DNA of 64,000 nt, taken from Neisseria perflava. GTDB taxonomy: Bacteria > Pseudomonadota > Gammaproteobacteria > Burkholderiales > Neisseriaceae. This document shows, one piece after another, positions 10,331 to 22,009 of the stretch; the stretch's first letter is position 1; each line of letters opens with the position of its first letter. The notes under the pieces were generated by a model. That model searched no databases, was not told the origin of the DNA, and worked only from the letters and a program-made list of their open reading frames with translations. The stretch lies in assembly GCF_002863305.2 (NCBI RefSeq), contig NZ_CP136962.1, positions 2,232,001 through 2,296,000 of the forward strand. Reading direction: 5' to 3'. A program made the translations under genes and the position numbers.

Positions 10331-11124
10331 TTACGCCGCATCGTACAAACCGCGCACCACCTTGCCGATGGCGGCGATGCCTTTTTCCAGCGTTTCCGCG
10401 TCCTGCGCAATGCTCATGCGTATGCACTCGTGCGCGTGCGGGTAATCCTGCGTGTCGATGTCGACAAAGAAATGCTCGCCCGGAATAATCAGCGTACCTT
10501 CGGCTTTGAGCATTTCGTACAGGGTTTGCGACGAAACGGGCAGGTTTTCAAACCAGAGCCACAAGAAAATCGCGCCTTCGGGCTTGTGGATTTTCAGCGG
10601 ATATGCGCCCAGCTCGCGCTTGAGCAGCGAGACGGCAGTTTGTGCCTGATTGCGGTAAAACGGCCGGATGACGTCGTCTGAAAGCTGTTTCAGACGACCG
10701 TCCCGCAACAGCGGCGTTGCAATGGCTGCGCCGAAGCGGGTAGGCGACAGGTTCACAATCGCGTTCAGACTGCTGACGGCTTTGACCACTTCCGGCGCGG
10801 CGACGATGATGCCGGTGCGTACGCCCGGTAAGCCGACTTTGGAAAGGCTGAAGCAGAGGATGATGTTTTCGTGCCAGTTGAGCGTCACGTCGCTGTAAAT
10901 AATGTTGGGGAACGGCATTCCGTAGGCGTTGTTGATAATCAGCGGAATGCCGTGTTTTTGCACCAAAGCGTCCAGCTGCGCCATTTCGCCGTCGGTCAGC
11001 ACGTTGCCGGTCGGGTTGGTCGGACGCGAACAGCAAATCGCGCCGATTTTGCCTGCTTTGAGTTCGGGCAGGCTTTCCAGCGCGTCAAAGTCCACGTGGT
11101 ATTTGAAGAAGCCTGCTTCGCCTT
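10331..11124 (-). pseudogene. avtA: Valine-pyruvate aminotransferase AvtA, 5'-truncated
   Basis: The last 255 or so codons of a fold-type I PLP aminotransferase of the AvtA kind (full proteins are about 415-420 residues). The PLP lysine lies in CFSLSKVGLPGVRTG and the substrate-contact stretch SRPTNPTGN is present. Reading frame and similarity continue upstream of the first ATG (11095) to GEAGFFKYHVDF, then stop at a TAA directly against the 47-bp repeat at 11125. The N-terminal third is gone. An internal variant-DUS pair (10673-10699) is read in frame. The truncation point coincides with the change of DUS dialect, so the gene was cut by recombination. Confidence 0.85.
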
Positions 11125-11171
11125 AAAAAAGGCCGTCTGAAACTTTATTTTGCGTTTCAGACGGCCTGATT
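11125..11171. repeat. 47-bp direct repeat, right copy (DUS hairpin; accC terminator)
   Basis: Identical over 47 bases and in the same orientation as 2025-2071. It is an AG-DUS inverted pair lying 18 nt beyond the accC stop, so in this position it serves as the accC terminator. It abuts the broken end of avtA. Confidence 0.9.
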
Positions 11172-11189
11172 TTTAGTCAAAACAAAGGA

Positions 11190-12551
11190 TTATTTATCCT
11201 GTTTGGCTTTGCGTTCTTCCAACCAATGTTCCAAGTAGTGGATGCTGACACCACCTTTTTGGAAACCCGGATCGCTGAACAAGTCGCGGTGCAGCGGCGT
11301 ATTGGTTTTGATGCCGGTAATCGCTAGCTCGGCAAGGGCTACGCGCATTTTTGCCATGGCTTGGTCGCGGTCTTTACCGACGACGCAGATTTTGCCGATC
11401 AGGCTGTCGTAGTAAGGAGGGATGCGGTAGCCTTGGTAGATGTGGCTGTCGACGCGGATGCCGAAGCCGCCGGGCAGGTGGCAGCTTTCAATCAGGCCCG
11501 GGCTTGGAATGAAGTTGTACGGGTCTTCGGCATTGATACGGCACTCAAACGCGTGGCCTTCGACTTGAATGTCTTCCTGTTTGTATTGCAAAGGCAAGCC
11601 GGATGCGATGCGTAATTGCTCTTGGACGATGTCCACGCCGGTGATGAGCTCGGTAACCGGATGCTCAACCTGAACGCGTGTGTTCATCTCGATAAAGAAG
11701 AATTCGCCGTCTTCGTACAGGAATTCAAACGTACCTGCGCCGCGATAGCCGATGCGTTTGCAAGCGTCGGCACAGGCTTTGCCGATTTTGGCGCGTTCTT
11801 CTTCAGTGATGAACGGAGCAGGTGCTTCTTCGATGACTTTTTGGTGGCGGCGCTGCATGGAGCAGTCGCGCTCGGCGAGGTAGATGGCGTTGCCGTGTTC
11901 GTCGGCAATCACTTGGATTTCAACGTGGCGCGGACGCTGTAAGTAGCGCTCCATGTAAACCATCGGGTTGCCGAATGCCGCGCCTGCTTCGGCTTTGGTC
12001 ATTTCAACAGACTGGAGGAGGTCTTCTTTTTTCTCGACGACGCGCATACCGCGACCGCCGCCGCCGCCGGAGGCTTTGATAATGACGGGATAACCGACTT
12101 TATCGGCAATTTTGAGGATTTCGTCGCCGTCGTCTGGCAATGCGCCTTCAGAGCCGGGAACGCAAGGCACGCCGGCTTCAATCATGGCGTGTTTGGCGGA
12201 TACTTTGTCGCCCATCAGACGGATGGTGTCGGCTTTAGGGCCGATGAAGACAAAGCCGGATTGTTCGACTTGCTCGGCAAAATTGGCGTTTTCGGCGAGG
12301 AAGCCGTAGCCGGGGTGGATACCGTCGGCTTCGGTGACTTCGGCAGCAGCAATGAGGGCGGGAATGTTGAGGTAGCTTTGTGCGGATGTGGCAGGGCCGA
12401 TGCACACGGATTCGTCGGCGAGTTTGACGTGAAGGCTGTCTTTGTCGGCTTCGGAATGGACGGCGACGGTGGCGATGCCCATTTCACGGCAGGCACGCAG
12501 GACGCGCAGGGCGATTTCGCCCCGGTTGGCGATCAATACTTTTTTCAGCAT
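11190..12551 (-). CDS. accC: Biotin carboxylase subunit of acetyl-CoA carboxylase
   Basis: Encodes 453 residues (E. coli AccC 449), an ATP-grasp enzyme that carboxylates biotin on AccB in the first step of fatty-acid synthesis. Visible are [17 protein letters not shown], the glycine-rich ATP loop [12 protein letters not shown], the bicarbonate and biotin region [13 protein letters not shown], and [10 protein letters not shown]. Cytoplasmic. Transcribed after accB but separated from it by a small membrane-protein gene and DUS hairpins, so expression need not be tightly coupled. Confidence 0.98.
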   Translation of the reverse strand: MLKKVLIANRGEIALRVLRACREMGIATVAVHSEADKDSLHVKLADESVCIGPATSAQSYLNIPALIAAAEVTEADGIHPGYGFLAENANFAEQVEQSGFVFIGPKADTIRLMGDKVSAKHAMIEAGVPCVPGSEGALPDDGDEILKIADKVGYPVIIKASGGGGGRGMRVVEKKEDLLQSVEMTKAEAGAAFGNPMVYMERYLQRPRHVEIQVIADEHGNAIYLAERDCSMQRRHQKVIEEAPAPFITEEERAKIGKACADACKRIGYRGAGTFEFLYEDGEFFFIEMNTRVQVEHPVTELITGVDIVQEQLRIASGLPLQYKQEDIQVEGHAFECRINAEDPYNFIPSPGLIESCHLPGGFGIRVDSHIYQGYRIPPYYDSLIGKICVVGKDRDQAMAKMRVALAELAITGIKTNTPLHRDLFSDPGFQKGGVSIHYLEHWLEERKAKQDK

Positions 12552-12579
12552 GATAATCTTTCCGGATGGTTCAGACGGC

Positions 12580-12774
12580 CTATTGGCGGCCGCCTAATGC
12601 GTTGCGGATTTTTTGGTCGGTTTTGTATTGGCTCAAGGCGTAAACCGACCACATGGCTGCCGGTATCCAGCCAACCAGCGTACATTGCAGAATCAGACAG
12701 ATGATGCCTGCAAATGGACGGCCGATGGTGAAAAACTGAAGCCATGGCAAGAAAATAGCCAAAATCAGACGCAT
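12580..12774 (-). CDS. YqaE/Pmp3-family small membrane protein
   Basis: Encodes 64 residues with two hydrophobic segments ([15 protein letters not shown] and [20 protein letters not shown]), the YqaE/Pmp3 (UPF0057) layout, ending in a charged tail [14 protein letters not shown]. Members are tiny inner-membrane proteins, often linked to membrane potential or salt stress; the exact role here is unknown. It sits between accB and accC, 28 nt before accC, unusual because accB and accC are normally adjacent. Confidence 0.8.
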   Translation of the reverse strand: MRLILAIFLPWLQFFTIGRPFAGIICLILQCTLVGWIPAAMWSVYALSQYKTDQKIRNALGGRQ

Positions 12775-12803
12775 GGTTTGTCCTTAATGAACAGAAAAAG
12801 GAA

Positions 12804-12838
12804 TTTCAGACGGCCTTAAAGATAAAGGCCGTCTGAAA
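12804..12838. terminator. DUS hairpin after accB
   Basis: An inverted AG-DUS pair (TTTCAGACGGCC ... GGCCGTCTGAAA) with an 11-nt loop just past the accB stop on the minus strand, probably ending or attenuating the accB message before the YqaE gene. Confidence 0.7.
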
Positions 12839-12845
12839 AAACGGA

Positions 12846-13298
12846 TTATTCAATGATGAAGAGCGGCTCGCCGTATTCGACCGGAGTACCGTTTTCAACC
12901 AGAATTTCTTTAACGACACCGGATTTCTCGGCTTCGATTTCGTTCATCAGCTTCATGGCTTCGATGATGCACAAAGTATCGCCGGCTTTGACTTGTTGGC
13001 CGACTTCGACGAAAGCAGCGGCGTTAGGGCCGGGAGCGCGATAGAAAGTACCGACCATAGGCGATTTTTGCGCGTTGGACAAATCGCGAGCGGCAGGGGC
13101 GGCTGCTGGAGCGGCTGCCGGAGCAGCAGGGGCGGCAACCGGAGCGGCTGCGGCAGGTGCCGGAGCAGCATAAATAGGAGCTGCGGCGGCAGTGGTACGC
13201 GTAATGCGGACTTTTTCTTCGCCTTCGGTAACTTCAATTTCTGCAATGCCTGATTCTTCGACCAAATCAATCAGTTTTTTTAATTTACGCAAATCCAT
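12846..13298 (-). CDS. accB: Biotin carboxyl carrier protein of acetyl-CoA carboxylase
   Basis: Encodes 150 residues. The N-terminal helix [17 protein letters not shown] is followed by a long Ala/Pro linker (about residues 40-70) and a C-terminal biotinyl domain with the biotinylated lysine in [11 protein letters not shown]. It carries carboxybiotin between AccC and the transcarboxylase. The start ATG at 13298 has AAAAGGAAAAGC upstream. First gene of the accB-yqaE-accC cluster. Confidence 0.98.
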   Translation of the reverse strand: MDLRKLKKLIDLVEESGIAEIEVTEGEEKVRITRTTAAAAPIYAAPAPAAAAPVAAPAAPAAAPAAAPAARDLSNAQKSPMVGTFYRAPGPNAAAFVEVGQQVKAGDTLCIIEAMKLMNEIEAEKSGVVKEILVENGTPVEYGEPLFIIE

Positions 13299-13653
13299 TG
13301 CTTTTCCTTTTTAGCGCGGCATAAAGTGCATATTGGGTATGCGCCGCTGTGGTTTTAGATGATTTCCTGAGACGTTGGAAGGCAGGTTTGCCATCCGGCG
13401 TTTAAATAATGTCGGAACAGGGCGGAGCCTGAGAAATGAATCTGGTTATTTTCCCGAACTTGTCGGTAAATGTCCAGTAAAAGATAGAAAAAAGGCGTTT
13501 TTCGGCGAAAAAAGAAAGGAACGCTGATTTTCGTTAAAAGGTGATTTTTTCAAGAGCGTTTATTCTAATTTATTGGTTTTTCGACAAAACATGCCGTCTG
13601 AAAACCAACTTTGCGCGTATAATGGCGCCTGTTTTTTTAAAGTATGCGCGACA
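13299..13653. promoter_or_regulatory. Intergenic region between accB and queA (divergent promoters)
   Basis: A 355-bp gap separating divergent genes. On the plus strand TATAAT at 13618-13623 is a consensus -10 for queA, 31 nt before its ATG, without a clear -35. It also holds an ATGCCGTCTGAA (AT-DUS) at 13591, one of the few in this window. I see no gene in it. Confidence 0.55.
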
Positions 13654-14682
13654 ATGGATATTTCCGATTTTGATTTTGAATTGCCCGAAAAACTGATTGC
13701 CCAGCATCCTCCGGAAGTGCGCGGCAGCAGCAGGCTTCTGGTTGCCTTGCCTACATTGCCGATTGAAGACCAATATTTCGGCGATTTACCCGATTATGTC
13801 GCACCGGGCGATGTGCTGGTGTTTAACAATACCAAAGTGATGAAGGCGCGCCTATTCGGCCAAAAAGCCAGCGGTGGCAAAATCGAAGCCCTGATTGAAC
13901 GGGTATTGGACGCGCATACCGCATTGGCGCATATCCGCTCGTCCAAATCGCCGAAACCGGGTACAGAATTGATTTTTGAAGGCGATATCTGTGCCGTCAT
14001 GATGGAGCGTGCGGAAGAATTGTTTTGCCTGAAATTTGAAGGCGAGCAAACCGTTTACGAACTTTTAGAGCAAAACGGCCATCTGCCCTTGCCGCCTTAT
14101 ATCGAACGCGCGGCCGATGATGAAGACGACAGCCGCTATCAGACCGTGTACGCCAAATATCAAGGCGCAGTGGCCGCGCCGACGGCAGGTTTGCACTTTA
14201 CCGATGAATTGTTGGGCCGTCTGAAAGCCAAAGGCGTAGAAACCGCGGAAGTGACCCTGCACGTCGGTGCCGGCACATTCCAACCTGTGCGCGTCGATAA
14301 AATTGAAGAACACAAAATGCACAGCGAGTGGTTTGATGTACCGGCCGAGACCGTTGCCGCCGTTGAAGCCGCCAAAGCGCGCGGCAATAAAGTGTGGGCA
14401 GTGGGCACAACCTCCATGCGCGCCTTGGAATCCGCCGCACGCGAAACAGGCCGTCTGAAAACCGGTCGCGGCGATACCGATATTTTCATTACGCCGGGCT
14501 ACCGCTTCAATGTTGCCGACCGATTGATTACCAACTTCCACCTGCCCAAATCAACCTTGCTGATGCTTGTCAGCGCGTTTTCGGGCATGGAGCATATCCG
14601 CAGCGTTTACCGTCATGCGGTGGAACAGGAATACCGCTTTTTCAGCTATGGCGATGCGATGATTTTGGGGAAAGCGGAATAA
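13654..14682 (+). CDS. queA: S-adenosylmethionine:tRNA ribosyltransferase-isomerase
   Basis: Encodes 342 residues from the ATG at 13654, chosen because [19 protein letters not shown] is the typical QueA N-terminus; the frame is open 27 codons further but that part covers promoter and DUS. QueA transfers the ribosyl part of SAM to preQ1-modified tRNA, making epoxyqueuosine in the queuosine pathway. Family motifs visible: [38 protein letters not shown] and the C-terminal [15 protein letters not shown]. Cytoplasmic, apparently monocistronic. Confidence 0.97.
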   Translation: MDISDFDFELPEKLIAQHPPEVRGSSRLLVALPTLPIEDQYFGDLPDYVAPGDVLVFNNTKVMKARLFGQKASGGKIEALIERVLDAHTALAHIRSSKSPKPGTELIFEGDICAVMMERAEELFCLKFEGEQTVYELLEQNGHLPLPPYIERAADDEDDSRYQTVYAKYQGAVAAPTAGLHFTDELLGRLKAKGVETAEVTLHVGAGTFQPVRVDKIEEHKMHSEWFDVPAETVAAVEAAKARGNKVWAVGTTSMRALESAARETGRLKTGRGDTDIFITPGYRFNVADRLITNFHLPKSTLLMLVSAFSGMEHIRSVYRHAVEQEYRFFSYGDAMILGKAE

Positions 14683-14797
14683 ATTTGAAGCGGATTGGAG
14701 CGTTTCAAACTGGTTATTTGGGTTGTCCCGACTCCGAATCAGTTGGAACGCTCTACTAGAATACGCGGCTTAAGTAAGTTGCCTAAGGGTCAAATTA

Positions 14798-15427
14798 ATG
14801 GATGAGAAAAAAATAGATTTTTTGCTGTATAGCGTACCTGAAAATGTGGACTATACGACGATTCCAGAAGAGCTTGACTTGGAGGATGTGCCGCAAGAGA
14901 GGATAGATGGATTAATTGAATTGCTATCCAATGAAAATGAGGTATTGCAATTTGATTCAGCACGCCTGCTTGCTCACTGGGGTATTGATGAAGGCTTTGA
15001 TACTTTGGTTTTGATGTTTGAGAAAGGGGAGACAGAGGGAATGATTGATCATCGTTTACATGGTTATGATGATACAGATCGGCATATCTTGTCTGCTTTT
15101 ATCAGTTACTGGGCATCTAAAGCAGATCAGAGTCAGCAAAAAGGTGATGATGCACGTCAGAAAATCTTTCCTCCTGTGGTTAGAATTATTCGTAAAGCAT
15201 CATCGGCAGATTTTTCTATCAGTGAGTTGTTTTGGCTGGTTACGAAAATGCAGTTTATGGAGTATGTGCCGCTCGTTAAAGAATATCTACAGCATATTAT
15301 TGACTATCCAAGTAAACGGTATTGGGAAATCCATGATACTGTAAAATCATTATTAGAAATAGAACCACAATTTATTCATGATTTACTTGAAAGTAAACAC
15401 AAAAAGTTATCGGACTTTGGATTATAA
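14798..15427 (+). CDS. Hypothetical protein, possible HEAT-like helical repeat
   Basis: Encodes 209 residues, cytoplasmic and acidic, with no signal peptide or membrane segment. The central part (LIELLSNENEVLQFDSARLLAHWGI, about residues 46-70) looks like a HEAT-type helical hairpin, and the rest also reads as alpha-helical. It is visibly more AT-rich than queA and gyrB on either side and has no DUS inside, suggesting later acquisition. A helical, acidic orphan of this size could be an immunity protein for a toxin, but nothing nearby encodes a toxin, so no function is assigned. GGGTC lies upstream as a weak ribosome-binding site. Confidence 0.7.
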   Translation: MDEKKIDFLLYSVPENVDYTTIPEELDLEDVPQERIDGLIELLSNENEVLQFDSARLLAHWGIDEGFDTLVLMFEKGETEGMIDHRLHGYDDTDRHILSAFISYWASKADQSQQKGDDARQKIFPPVVRIIRKASSADFSISELFWLVTKMQFMEYVPLVKEYLQHIIDYPSKRYWEIHDTVKSLLEIEPQFIHDLLESKHKKLSDFGL

Positions 15428-15456
15428 AAAGAATATTGTGAATAAAATAAAAAAAC

Positions 15457-15495
15457 AAAAAGGTCGTCTGAAAATCGTTTTTCAGACGGCCTTTT
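15457..15495. terminator. Mixed-dialect DUS hairpin between the orphan gene and gyrB
   Basis: The left arm is AGGTCGTCTGAAA (variant) and the right arm TTTCAGACGGCCTTTT (standard), so the stem has a G-T mismatch position. It is a shared terminator for two convergent genes, made of one DUS of each dialect. Confidence 0.75.
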
Positions 15496-15507
15496 ATCTT
15501 TCCATGC

Positions 15508-17949
<2,442 letters not shown>

Positions 17950-18035
17950 TCAAACGGGCGCGGCGGATGTGTTCCGAAAGGTCAAAATAATAGGCAATTA
18001 TACCTGATTTTGCTGGAATATTCAGCGTTTTAAGT

Positions 18036-18077
18036 GCAAAAAGGCCGTCTGAAAGATTAAATTTCAGACGGCCTTTG
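18036..18077. terminator. DUS hairpin after prmA
   Basis: AAAAAGGCCGTCTGAAA, a short AT loop, then the complement and CCTTTG. It lies between the prmA stop (minus strand) and the gyrB promoter region. Confidence 0.8.
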
Positions 18078-18092
18078 TATCGGAAAACAGGT

Positions 18093-18980
18093 TTAGCGTT
18101 TGACGCCGCTCAATCGCGCCCAGCCTTCTTCGATTTCGGCAGGCTCGATGTCGAACCATTGGCTGTAAATGCCGCTGAGTTCTTCGACTTGTTCGTCCAA
18201 AAGACCGGACAAGACAATGCGGCCGCCTTGTTTGGTACGCGCGGCAAGCATTTCGCCGAGCATACGCAACGGGTTGGCCAGAATGTTGGCGACAACGACA
18301 TCAAATTGGCCTTGCGGTAGGCCGTCCGGCAGGTAGAACTGCGCATCGACGTTGTTTTGCGCGGCATTGTCTTTGCTGGCGCGGATGGCTTGTTCGTCAA
18401 TATCTACACCGATGGCGGAGCCTGCGCCGAGTTTGAGGGCGGCAATGGCCAAAATGCCTGAGCCGCAGCCGTAGTCCAACACGCTTTCGCCGCCTTTGAG
18501 CTGCGTGTCCAGCCATTTGAGGCAGAGGCGGGTGGTCGGATGGCTGCCGGTGCCGAAGGCAAGGCCCGGGTCGAGTTGCAGGTTGACGGCGTTGCCGTTG
18601 GGCGCTTCGTGCCAAGACGGGGTAATCCACAGGCGGTCGGAAATTTGAATCGGGTCGAATTGCGCTTGGGTCAGACGCACCCAGTCTTGATCTTCAAGGA
18701 TTTCGCCGGTGTATTTCAAATCGTTCAAACCGCATTCCTGCGCGGCGACTTCGATAATGGAAGCGGCATCGTCGCTTTCGCCGAAAAGGGCGATGACTTT
18801 GCTTTGTTGCCAGATTTGCTCGGTCGGCATGCCCGGCTCGCCGAAAATGGCCTGCTCGTTTTCTGTACCGGCGTAGGCATCTTCAATGGCGGCGGACAAT
18901 GCGCCGTGTTCCATCAGCGCGTCGGCAAGGCGTTCGGCGACGGCATCGTTGACGTTGATGGTGATTTGTTGATAGGACAT
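18093..18980 (-). CDS. prmA: Ribosomal protein L11 methyltransferase
   Basis: Encodes 295 residues, the usual PrmA length (293 in E. coli). It trimethylates lysines and the N-terminus of ribosomal protein L11 using SAM. The N-terminal substrate domain is followed by the class I methyltransferase core with motif I DYGCGSGILAIAALKLGA and a motif II/post-I acidic turn IGVDIDEQAI. The motif IV stretch VVANILANPL matches the NPPY-like site of PrmA. Cytoplasmic; bounded by DUS hairpins on both sides. Confidence 0.96.
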   Translation of the reverse strand: MSYQQITINVNDAVAERLADALMEHGALSAAIEDAYAGTENEQAIFGEPGMPTEQIWQQSKVIALFGESDDAASIIEVAAQECGLNDLKYTGEILEDQDWVRLTQAQFDPIQISDRLWITPSWHEAPNGNAVNLQLDPGLAFGTGSHPTTRLCLKWLDTQLKGGESVLDYGCGSGILAIAALKLGAGSAIGVDIDEQAIRASKDNAAQNNVDAQFYLPDGLPQGQFDVVVANILANPLRMLGEMLAARTKQGGRIVLSGLLDEQVEELSGIYSQWFDIEPAEIEEGWARLSGVKR

Positions 18981-19000
18981 GGTGGGGCTTTCTTTTTAAT

Positions 19001-19042
19001 AAGGCCGTCTGAAAATCGACGTTGTGCTTTCAGACGGCCTTG
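19001..19042. terminator. DUS hairpin between dapB and prmA
   Basis: AAGGCCGTCTGAAA and the complementary DUS with a 14-nt loop. It follows the dapB stop on the minus strand and precedes the prmA start. Confidence 0.75.
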
Positions 19043-19069
19043 TAATGTATGAAACCTGATGATGCGGGT

Positions 19070-19888
<819 letters not shown>

Positions 19889-20284
19889 TTATTGCGGTTT
19901 GGTTTCAGTGGTCGGAACGATGTTTTGTCCGGCTTGAACCGCTTCGATGGATTTTTGAATGGCATCGCCTTCGGCGCGTGCGAGGACGTCGTTTTCAAAG
20001 TACAGGGTCAGGTTGCTTTGTTCTTTGATGATGCCGTTGCGGCTGGTGTTGAAAGTGTAATCCCAGCGGTCGGCGTGGAAGGCGTCGCGCAGGAGCGGCG
20101 TACCGAGCAGCAGTTGGACTTGGTCGCGGGTCATACCTTGGCGCAGGGAAACCACGGCGCGGGGATTGAGCTCGTTACCTTGAATGATTTTGAGTTTGTA
20201 GGATGGAAAGTTGGATACGCGCTCGGCACTGCATGAGGCCAGACCTAAAATAGCGGCGATGGCAAGGCATAAGGCTTTATTCAC
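19889..20284 (-). CDS. bamE: Outer-membrane assembly lipoprotein BamE (SmpA/OmlA)
   Basis: A lipoprotein of the beta-barrel assembly machinery. I choose the GTG at 20284: AAGGTAAGCCC lies just upstream and the product then begins VNKALCLAIAAILGLASC, a compact lipoprotein signal with the lipobox LASC and lipidated Cys. In-frame ATGs at 20305 and 20350 would add an N-terminal extension unlike the family. The BamE fold is indicated by the conserved VVSLRQGMTRDQVQLLLGTP and WDYTFNTSRNG. 131 residues from the GTG. Upstream of dapB. Confidence 0.9.
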   Translation of the reverse strand: MNKALCLAIAAILGLASCSAERVSNFPSYKLKIIQGNELNPRAVVSLRQGMTRDQVQLLLGTPLLRDAFHADRWDYTFNTSRNGIIKEQSNLTLYFENDVLARAEGDAIQKSIEAVQAGQNIVPTTETKPQ

Positions 20285-20350
20285 GGGCTTACCTTTCTGT
20301 GTCATTTCGGGAAAGATGTTTATCATCGCTTGAATATTTTTAAAAAGCAA

Positions 20351-20368
20351 ACGATAATCATCTTCTTA
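20351..20368. promoter_or_regulatory. Possible Fur box between bamE and fur
   Basis: ACGATAATCATCTTCTT resembles part of the Fur consensus GATAATGATAATCATTATC (the core ATAATCAT matches). It lies in the 214-bp divergent region between the bamE start and the fur start, where Fur autoregulation would be placed. The match is partial. Nearby is a perfect 7-bp inverted repeat, GGCGGCA/TGCCGCC, at 20403-20419. Confidence 0.4.
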
Positions 20369-20498
20369 ATTTTTCTTTTCGCCGATTTTCAATTGCAAGA
20401 CCGGCGGCAGATTGCCGCCCTTTAACGGCCCAATAGTGGGCAAACGGGCGGAAAGTGCGTATTATAACGGTTATTACCTTACAGGGATATTGAATATT

Positions 20499-20933
20499 AT
20501 GGAAAAATTCAGCAACATTGCGCAATTGAAAGACAGCGGTTTGAAAGTTACTGGTCCACGTTTGAAAATTTTGGACTTGTTCGAGACTCATGCCGAGGAG
20601 CATTTGAGTGCGGAAGATGTGTACCGTATCCTGTTGGAAGAGGGCGTGGAAATCGGCGTGGCGACGATTTACCGTGTGTTGACCCAGTTTGAACAGGCCG
20701 GCATTTTGCAACGTCACCACTTTGAAACCGGCAAAGCGGTTTACGAATTGGACAAAGGCGATCACCACGACCACATCGTCTGCGTGAAATGCGGCGAAGT
20801 AACCGAATTCCACAATCCGGAAATCGAAGCGCTGCAAGACAAAATCGCCGAAGAAAACGGCTACCGCATCGTCGATCACGCGCTGTATATGTATGGCGTA
20901 TGCGGCGAATGCCAAACCAAAACCAAACGTTAA
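20499..20933 (+). CDS. fur: Ferric uptake regulator Fur
   Basis: Encodes 144 residues from the ATG at 20499, where [21 protein letters not shown] matches the Fur N-terminus; the upstream open frame is non-coding leader. Fe2+-bound Fur represses iron-uptake genes. The winged helix spans about residues 10-80 ([27 protein letters not shown]). The metal-binding [12 protein letters not shown] follows and a second Cys pair lies in GVCGEC. It probably controls the fhu locus in this window. Followed by a DUS hairpin. Confidence 0.98.
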   Translation: MEKFSNIAQLKDSGLKVTGPRLKILDLFETHAEEHLSAEDVYRILLEEGVEIGVATIYRVLTQFEQAGILQRHHFETGKAVYELDKGDHHDHIVCVKCGEVTEFHNPEIEALQDKIAEENGYRIVDHALYMYGVCGECQTKTKR

Positions 20934-20950
20934 TCAGTTTGTATGTTGAT

Positions 20951-20995
20951 TTTTCAGACGGCCTTGGGCATTTTCAGCCTGAGGCCGTCTGAAAC
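20951..20995. terminator. DUS hairpin between fur and aat
   Basis: An inverted AG-DUS pair with a 19-nt loop that itself contains a second TTTTCAG. The right-hand copy lies 5 nt before the first possible aat start, so it may also shape aat translation initiation. Confidence 0.6.
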
Positions 20996-21010
20996 TTTAT
21001 GGGCTTTACG

Positions 21011-21757
21011 ATGAGGATTCCTTTACTTGCGCCACGGGATTATCGTTTCCCCGACCCGTCTTACGCATTAGATGAATGCGACGGCTTGGTCGGCGTCAGT
21101 GGCGATTTGGATACGGGGCGACTGTTGTCGGCGTATGGGCAGGGGATTTTTCCGTGGTTTAGCCGCGACGGTTGGTTTTTCTGGTATGCGGTTGCGCCGC
21201 GTGCCGTGATTGTGCCGGAAAACCTGCGTATCGGCCGATCGCTCGCCAAAACTTTGCGTCACAAGCCTTATCGGGTAACGGTCAACCGCTGTTTTGAAAA
21301 AGTAATTGCCCATTGCGCCAATGTGCCGCGTCCGGAACAGGACGGAACGTGGATAGAACCTGCGTTTCAGACGGCCTATTTGAAGCTGCACCATCAGGGG
21401 CATGCGCATTCGTTTGAATGTTGGCTGCCTGATGAACAAGGCGAAATGCAGTTGGCAGGCGGATTTTACGGCGTGCAAATCGGCTGCGTGTTTTATGGCG
21501 AATCGATGTTTGCCTTGCGTCCCGATGCGTCAAAGATTGCGTTTGCCTGCGCCGTCCCGTTTTTATCGGATTTGGGCGTTGCGCTGATAGACTGTCAGCA
21601 GGATACCGAACATATGCGCCGTTTCGGTTCGCAGCTGATGAATTTTGCCGACTTTCAGACGGCCTTGAAGGATTGGAACGCGAAACCGTTAAAGCGGAAT
21701 ATCGAATACGGCGTGGTGGTTGAAAATCTTCTGCAAAAGATTGGCGGCGAAGATTGA
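21011..21757 (+). CDS. aat: Leucyl/phenylalanyl-tRNA-protein transferase
   Basis: Encodes 248 residues from ATG 21011 (an alternative ATG at 20999 adds four residues and overlaps the DUS). Aat adds Leu or Phe to proteins with N-terminal Arg or Lys, marking them for ClpAP through the N-degron pathway. Family stretches: [35 protein letters not shown]-like [18 protein letters not shown], and FIDCQ-like [11 protein letters not shown]. Cytoplasmic. Confidence 0.96.
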   Translation: MRIPLLAPRDYRFPDPSYALDECDGLVGVSGDLDTGRLLSAYGQGIFPWFSRDGWFFWYAVAPRAVIVPENLRIGRSLAKTLRHKPYRVTVNRCFEKVIAHCANVPRPEQDGTWIEPAFQTAYLKLHHQGHAHSFECWLPDEQGEMQLAGGFYGVQIGCVFYGESMFALRPDASKIAFACAVPFLSDLGVALIDCQQDTEHMRRFGSQLMNFADFQTALKDWNAKPLKRNIEYGVVVENLLQKIGGED

Positions 21758-22009
21758 TTTATCGGCACGGCGTGTCGGCAGAAGCGACAGTCTGTATATC
21801 GTAGCTGGACAATTAGTTAGAAAATAATTCACTTAAGCAGGCCGTCTGAAAATCTTGGCTTTAACCGAAATCCAGCCGTGTAACGCTTGGCGCTAATCAT
21901 GTTAATAGCTGACGAAATCGCTTTTACATGGCAAAATAACGAGTTAAATATTTGTAATAGGGTGGCCTGAATAGGTTTCAGATGGCCCTGATCTCTTGAA
22001 GGAATCAAC
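21758..22009. other. Intergenic region upstream of dapD
   Basis: 252 bp with one AG-DUS at about 21838 and a degenerate copy near 21975 (TTTCAGATGGCC). The GAAGGAATCAAC just before 22010 is the dapD ribosome-binding site. I see no gene or clear promoter. Confidence 0.5.
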
